Shown in pieces: positions 23,510 to 33,419 of a stretch of DNA of 64,000 nucleotides. The DNA comes from Antarcticimicrobium sediminis. Its GTDB lineage: Bacteria > Pseudomonadota > Alphaproteobacteria > Rhodobacterales > Rhodobacteraceae. The translations under genes and the position numbers were made by a program. The notes under the pieces are model-generated. The model was not told where the DNA came from. It saw only the letters and a program-made list of their open reading frames with translations, and ran no database searches. The DNA is taken from assembly GCF_004348975.1 (NCBI RefSeq), contig NZ_SMFP01000018.1, positions 1 to 64,000 of the forward strand, written 5' to 3'. How positions within the stretch are numbered: position 1 is the stretch's first letter; each line of letters starts with the position of its first letter.

Positions 23510-25429
23510 ATGCAGTATTACTTGGATGGCTTTCGCGCCGGAGATCCCGACCTGAAAGAGGCGGCGCCCTGCCGCCGCGCGTACAGCGATTTTGCCCCGC
23601 TCCCTGAAAAGGTGGATGTGCTCATCGCCGGCTGCGGGCCCGCAGGCCTCTGCCTTGCTGCACAGCTTTCCCAATTCCCTGAAATCGACGTCATGATCGT
23701 CGAGCGCAAGCCGGGCCCAATGGAGAAGGGGCAAGCCGACGGGGTGAATACCCGAACCATGGAGATGTTTCAGGCCTTTGGCTTCGGCGAGAAGGTCAAA
23801 CGCGAGAGCTATTGGGTGAACCAGACAGCCTTTTGGACGCCCGACCCGGAAAGGCCCGCACATATCCGCCGTATTGGTCGGGTGCAGGATGTGGCCGACG
23901 ATTCCTCCGAGATGCCGCATACGCTGATCAACCAAGCCCGCATTCATGAGCTCTTTCTCGACGTGATGCGAAAGTCGCCGAAGCGGCTTGAACCGGACTA
24001 TGGCTGGTCCGTCAAGGACCTGACCGTCGACGCGACCACGCAGGATCACCCCGTGACGGTCACGCTCGAAAATACCGGCGTGAACCTTGGCGCGACTCAC
24101 ACCGTGCGCGCCAATTACGTCGTTGGCTGCGATGGTGCTCGCTCGAACGTGCGCAAAGCGATTGGAGGCACGCTGCACGGCGATGCCGCGCATCAGGCAT
24201 GGGGCGTGATGGACATCCTCGCCAACACCGACTTTCCAGACATTCGCCAGAAATGCATCGTTGCCTCTGAGGCCGAGGGCAACATGCTGATCCTGCCGCG
24301 CGAAGGCGGCTATCTCTTCCGCATGTATGTCGAACTCGACAAACTCAATCCTGATGAGCGTGTCGCCGCTCGAAACCTGACCTCAGAGCACATGATTGCC
24401 GCCGCGAACAGGATCATGAAGCCCTACTCGCTCGACGTGAAAGAAGTAGTATGGTGGTCGGTCTACGAGATCGGTCACAGCATGACTGACCGGTTTGACG
24501 ATATCCCGGAAGAGCAGAAAGAGACCCGAAATCCGCGGGTCTTCACCGCCGGAGACGCGTGCCACACGCACAGTCCGAAAGCGGGGCAGGGTATGAATGT
24601 GTCGATGCAAGACTCCTTCAACCTCGGCTGGAAGCTGGCGCATGTGTTTCGGAAACAGGCGGATCCAAACATCCTGCACAGTTACTCCGCCGAACGCAGG
24701 GCCGAGGCCAAGCGCCTCGTTGACACCGACCACAAATGGGCCCGGATCATGTCAGCGCCTCCGGGTGAGTCCGACCTTGATGGGGCCGATATGCCGCGCA
24801 TCCAGAAGCAGTTCATCGAGAACCTCGAATTTACCGGTGGGCTGGCTGTGCATTATGCCCCGTCGGCGTTGGTCGGGCCGGACACCCATCAAGCGCTCGC
24901 CCGTGGACAGATTGTGGGCAAAAGGTTCCACTCGGCTCCGGTCGTACGGTTCTCTGACGCAATGCAGATGCAGCTCGGCCATGTCGCCGAGGCCGACGGA
25001 CGTTGGCGCATCTATGCCTTCGCAGGAGCCGGGGACAACATCGCCAAAAGCTCGGAAATTTATAAGCTCGCGGACTGGCTAGAGAAAAACCCCTCCTCTC
25101 CTGTGGTCCGGTACACGCGCGCCGACGAAGATATCGACAGCTTGATAGACTTCAGGGCGATCTTCCAGCAGACTTTCGATGCGCTTGCCTACGATGAAAT
25201 GCCGTCACTCTTAAGGCCCGCCAAAGGCAGATACGGCCTGCATGATCATGAAAAAGTCTTCTGTGCCGATCACAAGGGGGCAGGCGACATTTTTGACATG
25301 CGCGGACTGGATCGTGAACGGGGATGCATGGTTGTGGTTCGCCCCGACCAATATGTCGCCCACGTCCTACCGCTGAATGGATATGCGGAATTGTCCACCT
25401 TCTTTGCGGGGTTTCTGCGACCAGTCTGA
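23510..25429 (+). CDS. mobA: FAD-dependent aromatic hydroxylase, 3-hydroxybenzoate 4-monooxygenase-like
   Basis: Class A flavin monooxygenase of 639 residues, the length of MobA/phenol-hydroxylase-type enzymes. Seen: MQYYLDGFRAGDP start typical of MobA, nucleotide-binding VDVLIAGCGPAGLCLAAQL, DGVNTRTMEMFQAFG, the DG motif VVGCDGARSNVRKAIGG, the GD motif FTAGDACHTHSPKAGQGMNVSMQDSFNLGWKL, and a thioredoxin-like C-terminal domain. It should use NAD(P)H and O2 to hydroxylate a phenolic acid; 3-hydroxybenzoate to protocatechuate is the best guess. It has a GGAGGAG site and an AT-rich leader that differs from its neighbours. It stands alone between IS relics, so it is probably an acquired gene. The symbol is by resemblance. 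Confidence 0.82.
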   Translation: MQYYLDGFRAGDPDLKEAAPCRRAYSDFAPLPEKVDVLIAGCGPAGLCLAAQLSQFPEIDVMIVERKPGPMEKGQADGVNTRTMEMFQAFGFGEKVKRESYWVNQTAFWTPDPERPAHIRRIGRVQDVADDSSEMPHTLINQARIHELFLDVMRKSPKRLEPDYGWSVKDLTVDATTQDHPVTVTLENTGVNLGATHTVRANYVVGCDGARSNVRKAIGGTLHGDAAHQAWGVMDILANTDFPDIRQKCIVASEAEGNMLILPREGGYLFRMYVELDKLNPDERVAARNLTSEHMIAAANRIMKPYSLDVKEVVWWSVYEIGHSMTDRFDDIPEEQKETRNPRVFTAGDACHTHSPKAGQGMNVSMQDSFNLGWKLAHVFRKQADPNILHSYSAERRAEAKRLVDTDHKWARIMSAPPGESDLDGADMPRIQKQFIENLEFTGGLAVHYAPSALVGPDTHQALARGQIVGKRFHSAPVVRFSDAMQMQLGHVAEADGRWRIYAFAGAGDNIAKSSEIYKLADWLEKNPSSPVVRYTRADEDIDSLIDFRAIFQQTFDALAYDEMPSLLRPAKGRYGLHDHEKVFCADHKGAGDIFDMRGLDRERGCMVVVRPDQYVAHVLPLNGYAELSTFFAGFLRPV

Positions 25430-25477
25430 GGGGCACAACCTATTGAGGTAACCGTGATGTCACATCACGTGTGATTA

Positions 25478-25835
25478 TATGGCCGTTTCTTGAAGAGTGC
25501 GGGCTTCTGGCGGTTCCAGTCCTTGAGCGGATGGGCGTTCGGCCTTTCAGCACGGATTGCGGAAGCTGGCTGTTGTAGAGGCGGACGTAGCACAGGATGG
25601 TCTGTTCCAGGTCCTCGCCGCTGCGGAAGCGGTCGCTCTGCTGGACGTCCTCGATCCCGCCGTTGAAACGCTCCACCATTCCGTTGGTCTGTGGCCGCAT
25701 CGGCGGGGCGAGGCGGTGCTCGATGTCGAGCTCCGCGCAGAGACGGTCAAAATCATGATTGCCGGTCGCAGCGCGACGGCGCAGGCCAAAGAGGCGGTCA
25801 GTGAACTCCTTGCCGTAACACCTTCGGAATGATGC
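25478..25835 (-). pseudogene. IS481-family transposase C-terminal fragment
   Basis: The minus strand reads YGKEFTDRLFGLRRRAATGNHDFDRLCAELDIEHRLAPPMRPQTNGMVERFNGGIEDV, the second and third catalytic-acid regions of IS481-type transposases, then LPQSVLKGRTPI. The frame slips near 25535; in the next frame the normal ending LKDWNRQKPALFKKRPYNHT follows. The N-terminal half is missing. Confidence 0.85.
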
Positions 25836-25959
25836 TGGTTGAGAGGCTATGGCCAGCTGTGCAGCCGACAAATTGCGCAGCAGAGCACAAACCCGCAGAC
25901 TCTCGTTATGAACGAGGGACCAGCGGGGGGCAGGTCACATGAACCACACTAATGAGGAG

Positions 25960-26358
25960 ACCGGCTATGACCGCTGCCAATATTGCACAGAGTGCCCCCG
26001 TTTAGTCGCCATCGATATCTCGAAGGCCCGCCACGAAGTCCTCATTGTCATGCCCAGCAGGAAGCACCATGGTCGTTTGACTGTCTAAACCAACTGGGCG
26101 ACTTCAACCGCTTGATCACGTCGCTTGCCAGCTATGGAGGCCCTGTCCGTGTGGCCTTCGAGGCAACCGACAACTACCACCGCACATTGGCCTTCATCTG
26201 GCAGCGGCCCCCACTCGAACGCAGAGGAGAGACTGATGCTTGTGGTTATGAATGCGCTGGATATCTACGGCATTCTCATCCCCGGAAAGATCGTGGGTTG
26301 GGGACCTGCGCTCGCAGTGCAGATAGGGGGAGAACAACGCCCCCCCCCCTTGGCTGTT
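25960..26358 (+). pseudogene. IS110-family transposase N-terminal relic and flank
   Basis: Pieces of an IS110 transposase appear in shifting frames: LVAIDISKARHEVLIVMPSRKHHGRLTV, then FNRLITSLASYGGPVRVAFEATDNYHRTLAF. The catalytic remainder is absent. From about 26216 to 26358 I see nothing identifiable apart from a long C-run near 26338-26350. Confidence 0.65.
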
Positions 26359-28344
26359 TTATCCTCGGCTACTAAGCGTGTAGTCTGCATCGTCGAACAC
26401 CGACGTGCGCTTGTAGTATTCTAGGATCGGGTGCGGCCAAGTCACGGTCGGCCGGCCGCTGCGGCCCTGATACCAGGTGTTCACCTTTGTCGTCCCCCAG
26501 GCCCGGAGTTGATTGTGGTGATCGACATCCTCATTGAAGGCATCGTAGGATTCCTGCCGCACCTCAGCCGATTTCACATCGTTCTCGAGCATGTATTCGA
26601 TTGAGCGCAAGACATATTCCAACGCGCATTCTGAGGTGAAGATTGCGCTACCGTTTACTACCAGCCCACTATTGGGACCACCGATGATGAAAAGGTTTGG
26701 GAAGCTGGGAACTGCAATGCCCAGATAAGCGCGACAATCTCCACTCCAGAAATCATGCAGGACACGTTCCCCACGCCCCTCGATGCGGATCGGGTCAAGA
26801 TAGTCTGCGGCTAAAAATCCAGTGGCGTAGACGATTACGTCGACATCGTGATGCGCACCATCGGCGGTGACGATCCCCTGTGGCGTGAGCCGTACGATCT
26901 TTTCCGATACCAGCGAGACGTGAGGTTTTTTCAGCGTGTTTACATAGGCCCCATTGTCACGCACCATGCGTTTTGCCCCGGGCGGGTAAGCAGGGGTGAG
27001 CTTTTCCAGAAGATCCTTGCGGTCGCCGACCTGCGCGGTAAGGTTCTCGATGCAGCCCAAGCGTAATTTCTCGTTAAGCTCACTGACGGAGATGGGGTGC
27101 TTCCATTCAGGGTCGACCGTGATCGCCGGGAAACGCCCCTCCGCAGCTATCCAAAACTGCCAGAAACGGAACCAGCGACCATAATAGGGAACATGCGTGA
27201 GCAGCCAGTGCATGCCGGGTTTGATATCGTCCTGATAGTTCGGCGTGGAGAGCATCCAGGCGGGGTTGCGCTGGAAAACCGTGAGCGCGCTCACCTGATC
27301 GGCGATCGCAGGAACGATCTGAAAACCGCTAGCACCAGTGCCGATGACGGCTACGCGTTTGCCCGTGAGATCTAGATCCGAAGGCCATTCCGCAGAATGA
27401 ACGGCGCGGCCACGGAACTCGTTTTGCCCGGGAATCTCGGGAATATTAGGCCGATTCAAGTGCCCCACTGCAGGAATAACCACATGGGCAAACTCTATCT
27501 TTTCCCCTTCCGGCCCGCGTGTGTGCAACCACCAGCCGCCTTTCGCCTCATCCCAGCGCATCGATTCAACCTCGGTGGAGAAGGTGAAATTCGAACGCAG
27601 GCCTGCATCCTCGGCGACCCGTTTGGCATAGCCAAAAACTTCAGAACGCTCGGAGAATTGCTGTGGCCAGTCAGGTTTCTGTGCGAAAGAGAAACTATAG
27701 GCGAAATTCGGTGTGTCGAGACGGCAGCCGGGATAGGTGTTATTCCACCAGACACCGCCTATTTCTGGGTTCTTCTCGTAGACGGTGAAATCCAGCCCCG
27801 CTTGAGACAGCCGGTAGGCGGCAGCGATCCCGGCCAGACCCCCGCCGATAACGGCGACGCGGAGATCGCGGCCGGGCGCTAATGTTTCGGCCGTCCAATC
27901 GGGTTTCCCCGTGTCTTCGGGCAAGCCGATTTCGTGCATCAGCAGGCCGAGGTAGTCCTCGCCTGCGCCCCCGGCGCCTCTGGTCAGAAATGAGATAGCG
28001 TCTTGCAGCGCTTGAACAGTGGGCCGGATTTGGGGCCAGCCAGTGTCGCGCGCTTCGATAAGCGTGCTCAACGCAAGTTTGCGGGCCTTAGCCTGTGTCG
28101 CTTCCGACATACCGCCCTGCGGTGCGATCCGCATCAGCATTGGCGGGGTGGGAGGGGTCAAGTCTTCGCTCAGCAGTTCCGGCTTACCAGTCAATACCGA
28201 GAGAGTGGCCAGAAGGGCGGGCAGTTCTGCTTCCTCTACGGCCGCCGCCAATGTCGCGTCATCGGCATCCAGCGGAGCGATGGCGTCGAAACCGGACAAG
28301 AGGTCGGGCGCAAGCTGTGAGTGATCGATAGTTCCGTTGTACAT
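26359..28344 (-). CDS. Baeyer-Villiger monooxygenase, 4-hydroxyacetophenone monooxygenase-like
   Basis: Flavoprotein of 661 residues with a 150-residue helical N-terminal extension before the first Rossmann motif, as in 4-hydroxyacetophenone monooxygenase (about 640 residues). Seen: FAD motif VAVIGGGLAGIAAAYRLSQAG, GGVWWNNTYPGCRLDTPNFAYSFSF, the Baeyer-Villiger fingerprint FRGRAVHSAEWP (F-x-G-x-x-x-H-x-x-x-W), NADPH motif VAVIGTGASGFQIVPAI, and the late VYATGF. It should insert oxygen next to a ketone, giving an ester for a hydrolase such as the one at 33782. A GAGGAGG site precedes the ATG. It is divergent from the MarR-type regulator gene. Confidence 0.9.
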   Translation of the reverse strand: MYNGTIDHSQLAPDLLSGFDAIAPLDADDATLAAAVEEAELPALLATLSVLTGKPELLSEDLTPPTPPMLMRIAPQGGMSEATQAKARKLALSTLIEARDTGWPQIRPTVQALQDAISFLTRGAGGAGEDYLGLLMHEIGLPEDTGKPDWTAETLAPGRDLRVAVIGGGLAGIAAAYRLSQAGLDFTVYEKNPEIGGVWWNNTYPGCRLDTPNFAYSFSFAQKPDWPQQFSERSEVFGYAKRVAEDAGLRSNFTFSTEVESMRWDEAKGGWWLHTRGPEGEKIEFAHVVIPAVGHLNRPNIPEIPGQNEFRGRAVHSAEWPSDLDLTGKRVAVIGTGASGFQIVPAIADQVSALTVFQRNPAWMLSTPNYQDDIKPGMHWLLTHVPYYGRWFRFWQFWIAAEGRFPAITVDPEWKHPISVSELNEKLRLGCIENLTAQVGDRKDLLEKLTPAYPPGAKRMVRDNGAYVNTLKKPHVSLVSEKIVRLTPQGIVTADGAHHDVDVIVYATGFLAADYLDPIRIEGRGERVLHDFWSGDCRAYLGIAVPSFPNLFIIGGPNSGLVVNGSAIFTSECALEYVLRSIEYMLENDVKSAEVRQESYDAFNEDVDHHNQLRAWGTTKVNTWYQGRSGRPTVTWPHPILEYYKRTSVFDDADYTLSSRG

Positions 28345-28910
28345 TTTTCCTCCTCAGTTTTTTGGTCGTTACGTTCCTGAAGGCGCGAAAACCTTAAGCG
28401 CGCCGTTCGGAGTCTGCGGCTGTTGTGCTGCACGAAACTGGCTTCTCGAACACGGAACGCGGTGACAAGAGCGTGGAGCGACAGGTGTAACCGATGGGTG
28501 CGCACCTCGGTGACCAAGGTGTCGGACCGGCCGTTTCAGCCGATGCAAGAACCATATCCGTTGAGTTGTTCAATCGTCGCAATCCAGTTAGTATAGACAC
28601 GTTGCAATTATTCTTCTTTTAGTAAGTAATCTGACTTTTACATCGAATAACGTCGAACGCAAGGGTGGTGACGCCAGCGAGATCAGTTTCAGGCAGGGGC
28701 TGTGCATCAGGCATGCGAGCGACCTGGGTTACTGGAAACCTTTTGGCCGGGTGGAAAACTCAGTTTTTTGCTTTGAGTGCGCAGCAGTTGCAAGGAGGGT
28801 GCATTATGTGATCCTCTGTCGGCCGTTGCTGGGGTGGGTCAGCCCGGCTTTAGACGGTACAAACGCGACAATTGTTTCTCGTTGTATGGTGCGCAAAAAA
28901 AGGAATTACG
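28345..28910. promoter_or_regulatory. divergent intergenic region, monooxygenase/MarR-type gene
   Basis: 566 bases between the divergent Baeyer-Villiger and MarR-type genes. An AT-rich core lies at 28590-28650. The minus-strand CTTACTAAAAG there shares TTACTAA with AATTTACTAAGTG at 23406-23418 upstream of the mobA-like gene, a possible shared operator. Small open frames here lack ribosome-binding sites. Regulatory function is inference. Confidence 0.35.
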
Positions 28911-29912
28911 GTGTACGAGATAGACGATCTTCCGAACAAACCAGGCCACCTGATCCGCCTTGCACATCAGAAGGCGATATCGGTATTTTCCGATGCGACG
29001 CAGAATTTCAATATCACTGCGGTTCAGCATGTGATCATGGTGGCGCTGAACAGGTTCCCTGATATCGATCTGTCCAACCTTGCGCAGATTGTGGGGCTAG
29101 ACAGATCGACAACTGGCAATGTTGCGGCTCGACTGTCCGACCGCGGGTTGGTGAAGATCAAAACGTCGGAGGCGGACCGGCGAGCGAAGATCATACGCCT
29201 CTCCAACACTGGTGAGACGCTTTTGGCAGCCATGTCGCCAAGTGTAAAACTATCGCAGGAGAGGCTGCTCGAGGCGCTGACCGAGCCGGAACGTGAAAGT
29301 TTCTTTCGCATTCTTCAGAAACTGACCGGGAAAGCCTATCCGAAGGAACGCAACACAGAGCACTTTTCCGAAACGGATCCTTCTGGGAAACCGGCCACGC
29401 GCGCACATATCGACCGAACTGACGAAAAAATTGCAGCCGCGCTCTGGAGCTATGTCAGCGACATTCCCAGTCGGGCAGCGATCTTTCCCCGCCTAGTCAC
29501 GCCAGAGACTGACGTTCTTACACGATTGCTTGGGGGTTTCTTGGACATTCGGGAAGAAGTACTTCGGATGGTGCGGGAGGAGAATCGGAACCGTTTTGTT
29601 TTCGTGCTTGCCTTTACCGCTCCCGGAGTCGCCGACCATCCCGTCGCGCTAGGTATGAAACACGCTTGGATGGGGTTGGTGCGGGAGATCTTTACCGAAA
29701 TCAAGAACCCCGCGGCCAGCCTTTCGGTACTTACATGGGCTCCACCAGTGCGGCAGAGTCGCAAGACATTCAACACGCCGTCATCTTTGTCCCAAAAGTC
29801 TTTCTCGGGACTTGGGGAACTGACACGCTACTTTCTGTTCGACACCGTTGAAATCCCGGGGCTGACCATTGTCGACAATGTTGTCAATCTTCCGCCTAGA
29901 GGCACTTGTTGA
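28911..29912 (+). CDS. MarR-type regulator with extra C-terminal domain
   Basis: About 333 residues. Residues 1-135 are a MarR winged helix: FNITAVQHVIMVALNRFPDIDLSNLAQIVGLDRSTTGNVAARLSDRGLVKIKTSEADRRAKIIRLSNTGE, ending in the usual long helix. MarR proteins normally stop there, at 140-160 residues. Here a further 190 residues follow, including IPSRAAIFPRLVTPETDVLTRLLGGF, NRFVFVLAFTAPGVADHPVALGMKH and FDTVEIPGLTIVDNVVNLPP, which I do not recognise. The GTG at 28911 has an AAAAAAGGA site and begins the typical YEIDD-PNKPGHLIRLAHQ start; the frame is open to a TTG at 28872. It is divergent from the monooxygenase gene and probably controls it. Confidence 0.8.
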   Translation: MYEIDDLPNKPGHLIRLAHQKAISVFSDATQNFNITAVQHVIMVALNRFPDIDLSNLAQIVGLDRSTTGNVAARLSDRGLVKIKTSEADRRAKIIRLSNTGETLLAAMSPSVKLSQERLLEALTEPERESFFRILQKLTGKAYPKERNTEHFSETDPSGKPATRAHIDRTDEKIAAALWSYVSDIPSRAAIFPRLVTPETDVLTRLLGGFLDIREEVLRMVREENRNRFVFVLAFTAPGVADHPVALGMKHAWMGLVREIFTEIKNPAASLSVLTWAPPVRQSRKTFNTPSSLSQKSFSGLGELTRYFLFDTVEIPGLTIVDNVVNLPPRGTC

Positions 29913-30189
29913 AGGAACCAGATATCCGACTCCGATATCGGGTGACATCTTGATATCCTAATATCGATGCAGGGGTCCACTTAGAGCGCCATCCATTTAG
30001 TCTGCAACAAGTCCGCTAGTCGTGACATTGAATTCCTGCACCTCTTTGGAAGACACGGCAATTGAATGTCGATGCGCGAGGCGGATCAGGTGGCTCGGCT
30101 TCTCTGAAAGGTTGTTGATTTCTTAAATTTACGACCTTGGGTATCGGCTTGGTTCGGGCCGGGCTCCGCCCTTATTGCAGGCCGGATCG
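29913..30189. other. convergent intergenic region
   Basis: Space between the MarR-type gene and the convergent TRAP permease gene. Three GATATC/ATATCG motifs cluster at 29930-29970 (one palindromic, CCGATATCGG). No gene is supported. Confidence 0.4.
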
Positions 30190-30247
30190 CAAAAAAAGAC
30201 CCGGTTGATGGCTCGCGGTCCCGAGCACCGTTATCCGATGCTCGGGA
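30190..30247 (-). terminator. terminator of the TAXI-TRAP operon
   Basis: TCCCGAGCA (30219-30227) pairs perfectly with TGCTCGGGA (30239-30247), six bases after the permease stop on the minus strand. Further along that strand a GACC/GGTC stem ends in a seven-T run (30191-30197). This is a plausible intrinsic terminator region for the leftward transporter operon. Confidence 0.55.
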
Positions 30248-30252
30248 CAGGC

Positions 30253-32193
30253 TCAAACTGCGTTGGGCAGTCGTTCGGCCCGCTTGGTGGCGAACAGGGA
30301 AGCCGCTAAGGAGACCGCTAGCACGACAGCAACAGCAGCCACGATACTGAAGGCGACAAAGGGGGTAAAAGCGAAGGCGCAGCAGACCCCAAGAGCAATG
30401 GTCAGCCCCCGGTTCAACGCCCCCATCATTCCACGGCCCAGCGAACCAACGCGCGCCATCTGTCCCTGCATACCAGAGGCGATCAAAAACACCCCGGCGA
30501 CTGCACAAAGAAACGACACCGCAACATGGTTCAGATCATCTTGGAAGACCAGCGCCGGATTGAGCACAAACATGAATGGCAGAATGTACATCACCGCGCC
30601 AAATCGCATGCTCTGGAATCCGACAGCGAGTGGTTTCTCCTCGGCCAAACTTGCCGCAACGAAAGATCCGATGGCAACCGGCGGCGTAATGAAGGACAGC
30701 ATGCTCCAATAGACTACGAACAGGTGGACGCCGAGAGGATTCAACCCCGCCTGCGTCAACGCCGGGCTGAGCACGATAGCGAGGAAGATATAGCTGGCAG
30801 TCACCGTCATCCCCATGCCGAAGATAAAGCTGGTTATCCCCCCCATGATCAGAAGGGCCGGAACCGAGCTGCCAGCGATGAAGACAAGGTCATTAGCCAG
30901 TGTGCCCGCGAGGCCCGAAACCACCATGCCACCAACGATGAGACCGATACCCGCCAACAGGGCGACCAGCGCCACGATGGCGCGCATAATCTCGGCCAGG
31001 ATGGTAAAATACTTTTCTGGCGTCGCCCGCTTATGCTCCATCACGAGGTCGAGAACTAACAGAACAAGGGTAGCATAGAACGGGGCGACCCGTTCCCAGC
31101 CCGGGTTCACCATGATCACCACCAAGACCAGAAGGCCGGCTAGATAATGCCAGCCCGAAGCCAGCACGGCCTTGAGCGATGGCAGCTCGCTGCGAGGTAG
31201 ACCAGTCAGGTTGTACCGTGCCGCATAGCAATCGATCTGGATGAAGAGTGCAAAGTAGAACAGGATCGAGGGGATCGCCGCGGCCACTGCCACCGTCCAG
31301 TAGGGTACGTTCAGGAATGAGGCCATGACAAAAGCGGTGGCCCCCATCACTGGTGGCATCAACACCGCCCCGGTAGAGGCGCAGGCCTCAATCGCTGCGG
31401 CGTGCCGACTGGAAAAGCCGGTGCGCTTCATCGCCGGGATCGTCACGGCACCGGTGGTCAGGATGTTGGAGACCACACTGCCGCTCATCGAGCCCATACC
31501 TCCGCTGGCCAGAATCGAAACTTTGGCCGCGCCGCCACGCGCGCCGCCAATCAGCGCAAGGGCGAAATTGTTGAAAAAATCACCAGCACCGGTCTTTTGC
31601 AGCACCACGCCAAAGACGATGAAGCCGATCACCAGATTGGCGAAGGCACGCAGAGGAATGCCCAGCACGCTTTCCTTGCTCATCAGGTGATAGGCGATAG
31701 TCAGATCAAAAGGTTGCGAAAACCCGGCGATTGGACCTGGCAGATATTCCGCGAAGACCGGGTAGAGCGAAAAGACGATGATCACCACCGTCACCGCCAA
31801 GCCCCCGACTCTACGGGCGGCCTCGATCAGCAAGAGCCAAGCTAGGATCGCCACGACTACAGCTATTTTTGGCGGGGCGAATTCCCAAGCGAAGCTCACA
31901 ATTTTGTAGCTGCTGAACGAAAAGTAGAGGAAGACACCGAAACAAAGCAAGGCCAACACCGCGTCGAGCAAGCGGAACAGCATACCCTCCCGGCGGATCG
32001 GGTAGATCACGAAGGTGGCAGGAAGAACCAAGGTCAGGATCAGATAGAGATAGAGGTTGTCGATCAGGGCCGCCCCGATAATGCCCATATTGAAAATGCG
32101 CTCTATTCCAAGAAATAGAACAGGAAGAACGCTGACGGCGAGGGTCGCCGTCAGCAATCTGTTCACACGTGCCGAGTAAGGCACCCCCATCAC
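30253..32193 (-). CDS. TRAP transporter fused permease (TAXI type)
   Basis: Fused 4TM/12TM (DctQM) permease of the TAXI-TRAP type, 646 residues with about 16 or more membrane segments. Seen: VIGFIVFGVVLQKTGAGDFFNNFALALIGGARGGAAKVSILASGGMGSMSGSVVSNILTTGAVTIPAMKRTGF, then EACASTGAVLMPPVMGATAFVMASFL, GMGMTVTASYIFLAIVLSPAL and SFITPPVAIGSFVAASLA. Its ATG overlaps the stop of the TAXI binding-protein gene by four bases. The transporter probably imports an acid connected with the neighbouring oxygenase/hydrolase block. Confidence 0.92.
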   Translation of the reverse strand: MMGVPYSARVNRLLTATLAVSVLPVLFLGIERIFNMGIIGAALIDNLYLYLILTLVLPATFVIYPIRREGMLFRLLDAVLALLCFGVFLYFSFSSYKIVSFAWEFAPPKIAVVVAILAWLLLIEAARRVGGLAVTVVIIVFSLYPVFAEYLPGPIAGFSQPFDLTIAYHLMSKESVLGIPLRAFANLVIGFIVFGVVLQKTGAGDFFNNFALALIGGARGGAAKVSILASGGMGSMSGSVVSNILTTGAVTIPAMKRTGFSSRHAAAIEACASTGAVLMPPVMGATAFVMASFLNVPYWTVAVAAAIPSILFYFALFIQIDCYAARYNLTGLPRSELPSLKAVLASGWHYLAGLLVLVVIMVNPGWERVAPFYATLVLLVLDLVMEHKRATPEKYFTILAEIMRAIVALVALLAGIGLIVGGMVVSGLAGTLANDLVFIAGSSVPALLIMGGITSFIFGMGMTVTASYIFLAIVLSPALTQAGLNPLGVHLFVVYWSMLSFITPPVAIGSFVAASLAEEKPLAVGFQSMRFGAVMYILPFMFVLNPALVFQDDLNHVAVSFLCAVAGVFLIASGMQGQMARVGSLGRGMMGALNRGLTIALGVCCAFAFTPFVAFSIVAAVAVVLAVSLAASLFATKRAERLPNAV

Positions 32194-33359
32194 TCCCTCC
32201 AGATCGCGTTGAAGCCTTCAGCCTCCAAGGCCTCGGCCCGGACCTTCATCCAAGCGACGCCAAAGCCGTCGTCACCGCCATCATAGGTGTCGGTGAACTC
32301 CGCCCATGCCTTTTTCAGAACCTCTTGGCGCTTGAGCAGACCGGCATTCATCTGATCCATCGCATCGGTCCAGACCCCTGCTTCCTTGTAATATTGGATG
32401 GCTCCTTCGTGATAAGGAATTCCCCAGTCAAACTGCTGATTTTCCATCCGCCAGCCCGCAGCGCCGGGGGCGGCGTCCTTATAGTCGTCATAATAGGTGA
32501 ACAGCGCCTTGGTCATGTTATAAACCAGATCGCCATCCTTCTCGGCGTAGGTCACCAACAAAGGCAGCGGGATCGATAGGCCCGATCGCGGATTCTCCGG
32601 GTCTATGCCAGCGCCCAGCGTGCCCCTCTTCTTGATCAGCACGGGATTGGCTGCTTTCAGGCGGTCCCAAGCTGCAACATCATCCTCTGGGTATTCCGGC
32701 CAATAGATGCCGCGCGGGCTCGCTTCGATCTCGCGGGCAACGCCAGAAGTGGCGATCAGGATGGCAGCATCGACCCGATCCTGGATCAGCCCGTCCATCG
32801 CAGCACGAAAACCCGAAAACTCAACCTTTTCCACATCGCCCCAACTGAGATCGGCGAAGGCCAGCGTGGCCTTCATGATCTGGTTCAGCGATGGTGAGGC
32901 GGTGATCCAGGCCAGACGTTTGCCCTCCAGATCAGCGAGTGTGCTGATCCCGGAGTCCTTACCGGTCACTACGCCCATATAGGCGTCAGAGACATTCATC
33001 GCGACCAGCCGCAGGGCCTGCGGGCCTGCGGACGGGTTCGCGAAATCGAAAACCCCTTCTTGCCCGTAGTAGGACCCGCCACCAGAAGCGGCGAAATCCA
33101 CACGGTTCTGCGCCACCGGCACTAGGCGAGCGATGTCAGTGTTGGCAGGAATAACGCGCAGCGAGGTATCGTTCTTCTGGCGCAGGACGTTTCCGATGGC
33201 GACGGCCTGATTGTAGCCGCTGGTGCCGGCGGGATAGGCCGTCCATGACACGGTGCCAGACAGGGCGATCTTCCCACTTGCCTCCTCGGCGACGGGCGCG
33301 TTTGCTCCCAGCGTTACGGCGATCGCTGCCAAGGTAGCGTATCTGATTAAACTCTTCAT
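32190..33359 (-). CDS. TAXI-family TRAP transporter binding protein
   Basis: Periplasmic binding protein of 389 residues. The signal peptide is about residues 1-24 (MKSLIRYATLAAIAVTLGANAPVA). Mature features of TAXI proteins: the AYPAGTSGYNQAVAIGNVL start, LRVIPANTDIARLVPVAQNRVDFAASGGGSYYGQEG, SGISTLADLEGKRLAWI and YAEKDGDLVYNMTKALF. A GGAGGAG site precedes the ATG. Its stop overlaps the permease start; unlike the other transporter operons there is no hairpin between the two genes. Confidence 0.9.
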   Translation of the reverse strand: MKSLIRYATLAAIAVTLGANAPVAEEASGKIALSGTVSWTAYPAGTSGYNQAVAIGNVLRQKNDTSLRVIPANTDIARLVPVAQNRVDFAASGGGSYYGQEGVFDFANPSAGPQALRLVAMNVSDAYMGVVTGKDSGISTLADLEGKRLAWITASPSLNQIMKATLAFADLSWGDVEKVEFSGFRAAMDGLIQDRVDAAILIATSGVAREIEASPRGIYWPEYPEDDVAAWDRLKAANPVLIKKRGTLGAGIDPENPRSGLSIPLPLLVTYAEKDGDLVYNMTKALFTYYDDYKDAAPGAAGWRMENQQFDWGIPYHEGAIQYYKEAGVWTDAMDQMNAGLLKRQEVLKKAWAEFTDTYDGGDDGFGVAWMKVRAEALEAEGFNAIWRE

Positions 33360-33419
33360 ATTTTCTCCTCCGCATTTCAGATTAGTTAGGTTTTTGCGTT
33401 ACCGCAGGTGCGGCATGAC

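Noticed and set aside
26338-26350. Long C-run (and a similar one near 361-370)
   Set aside because: Homopolymer runs inside insertion-sequence debris; no sign of phase-variable control because no intact gene spans them.
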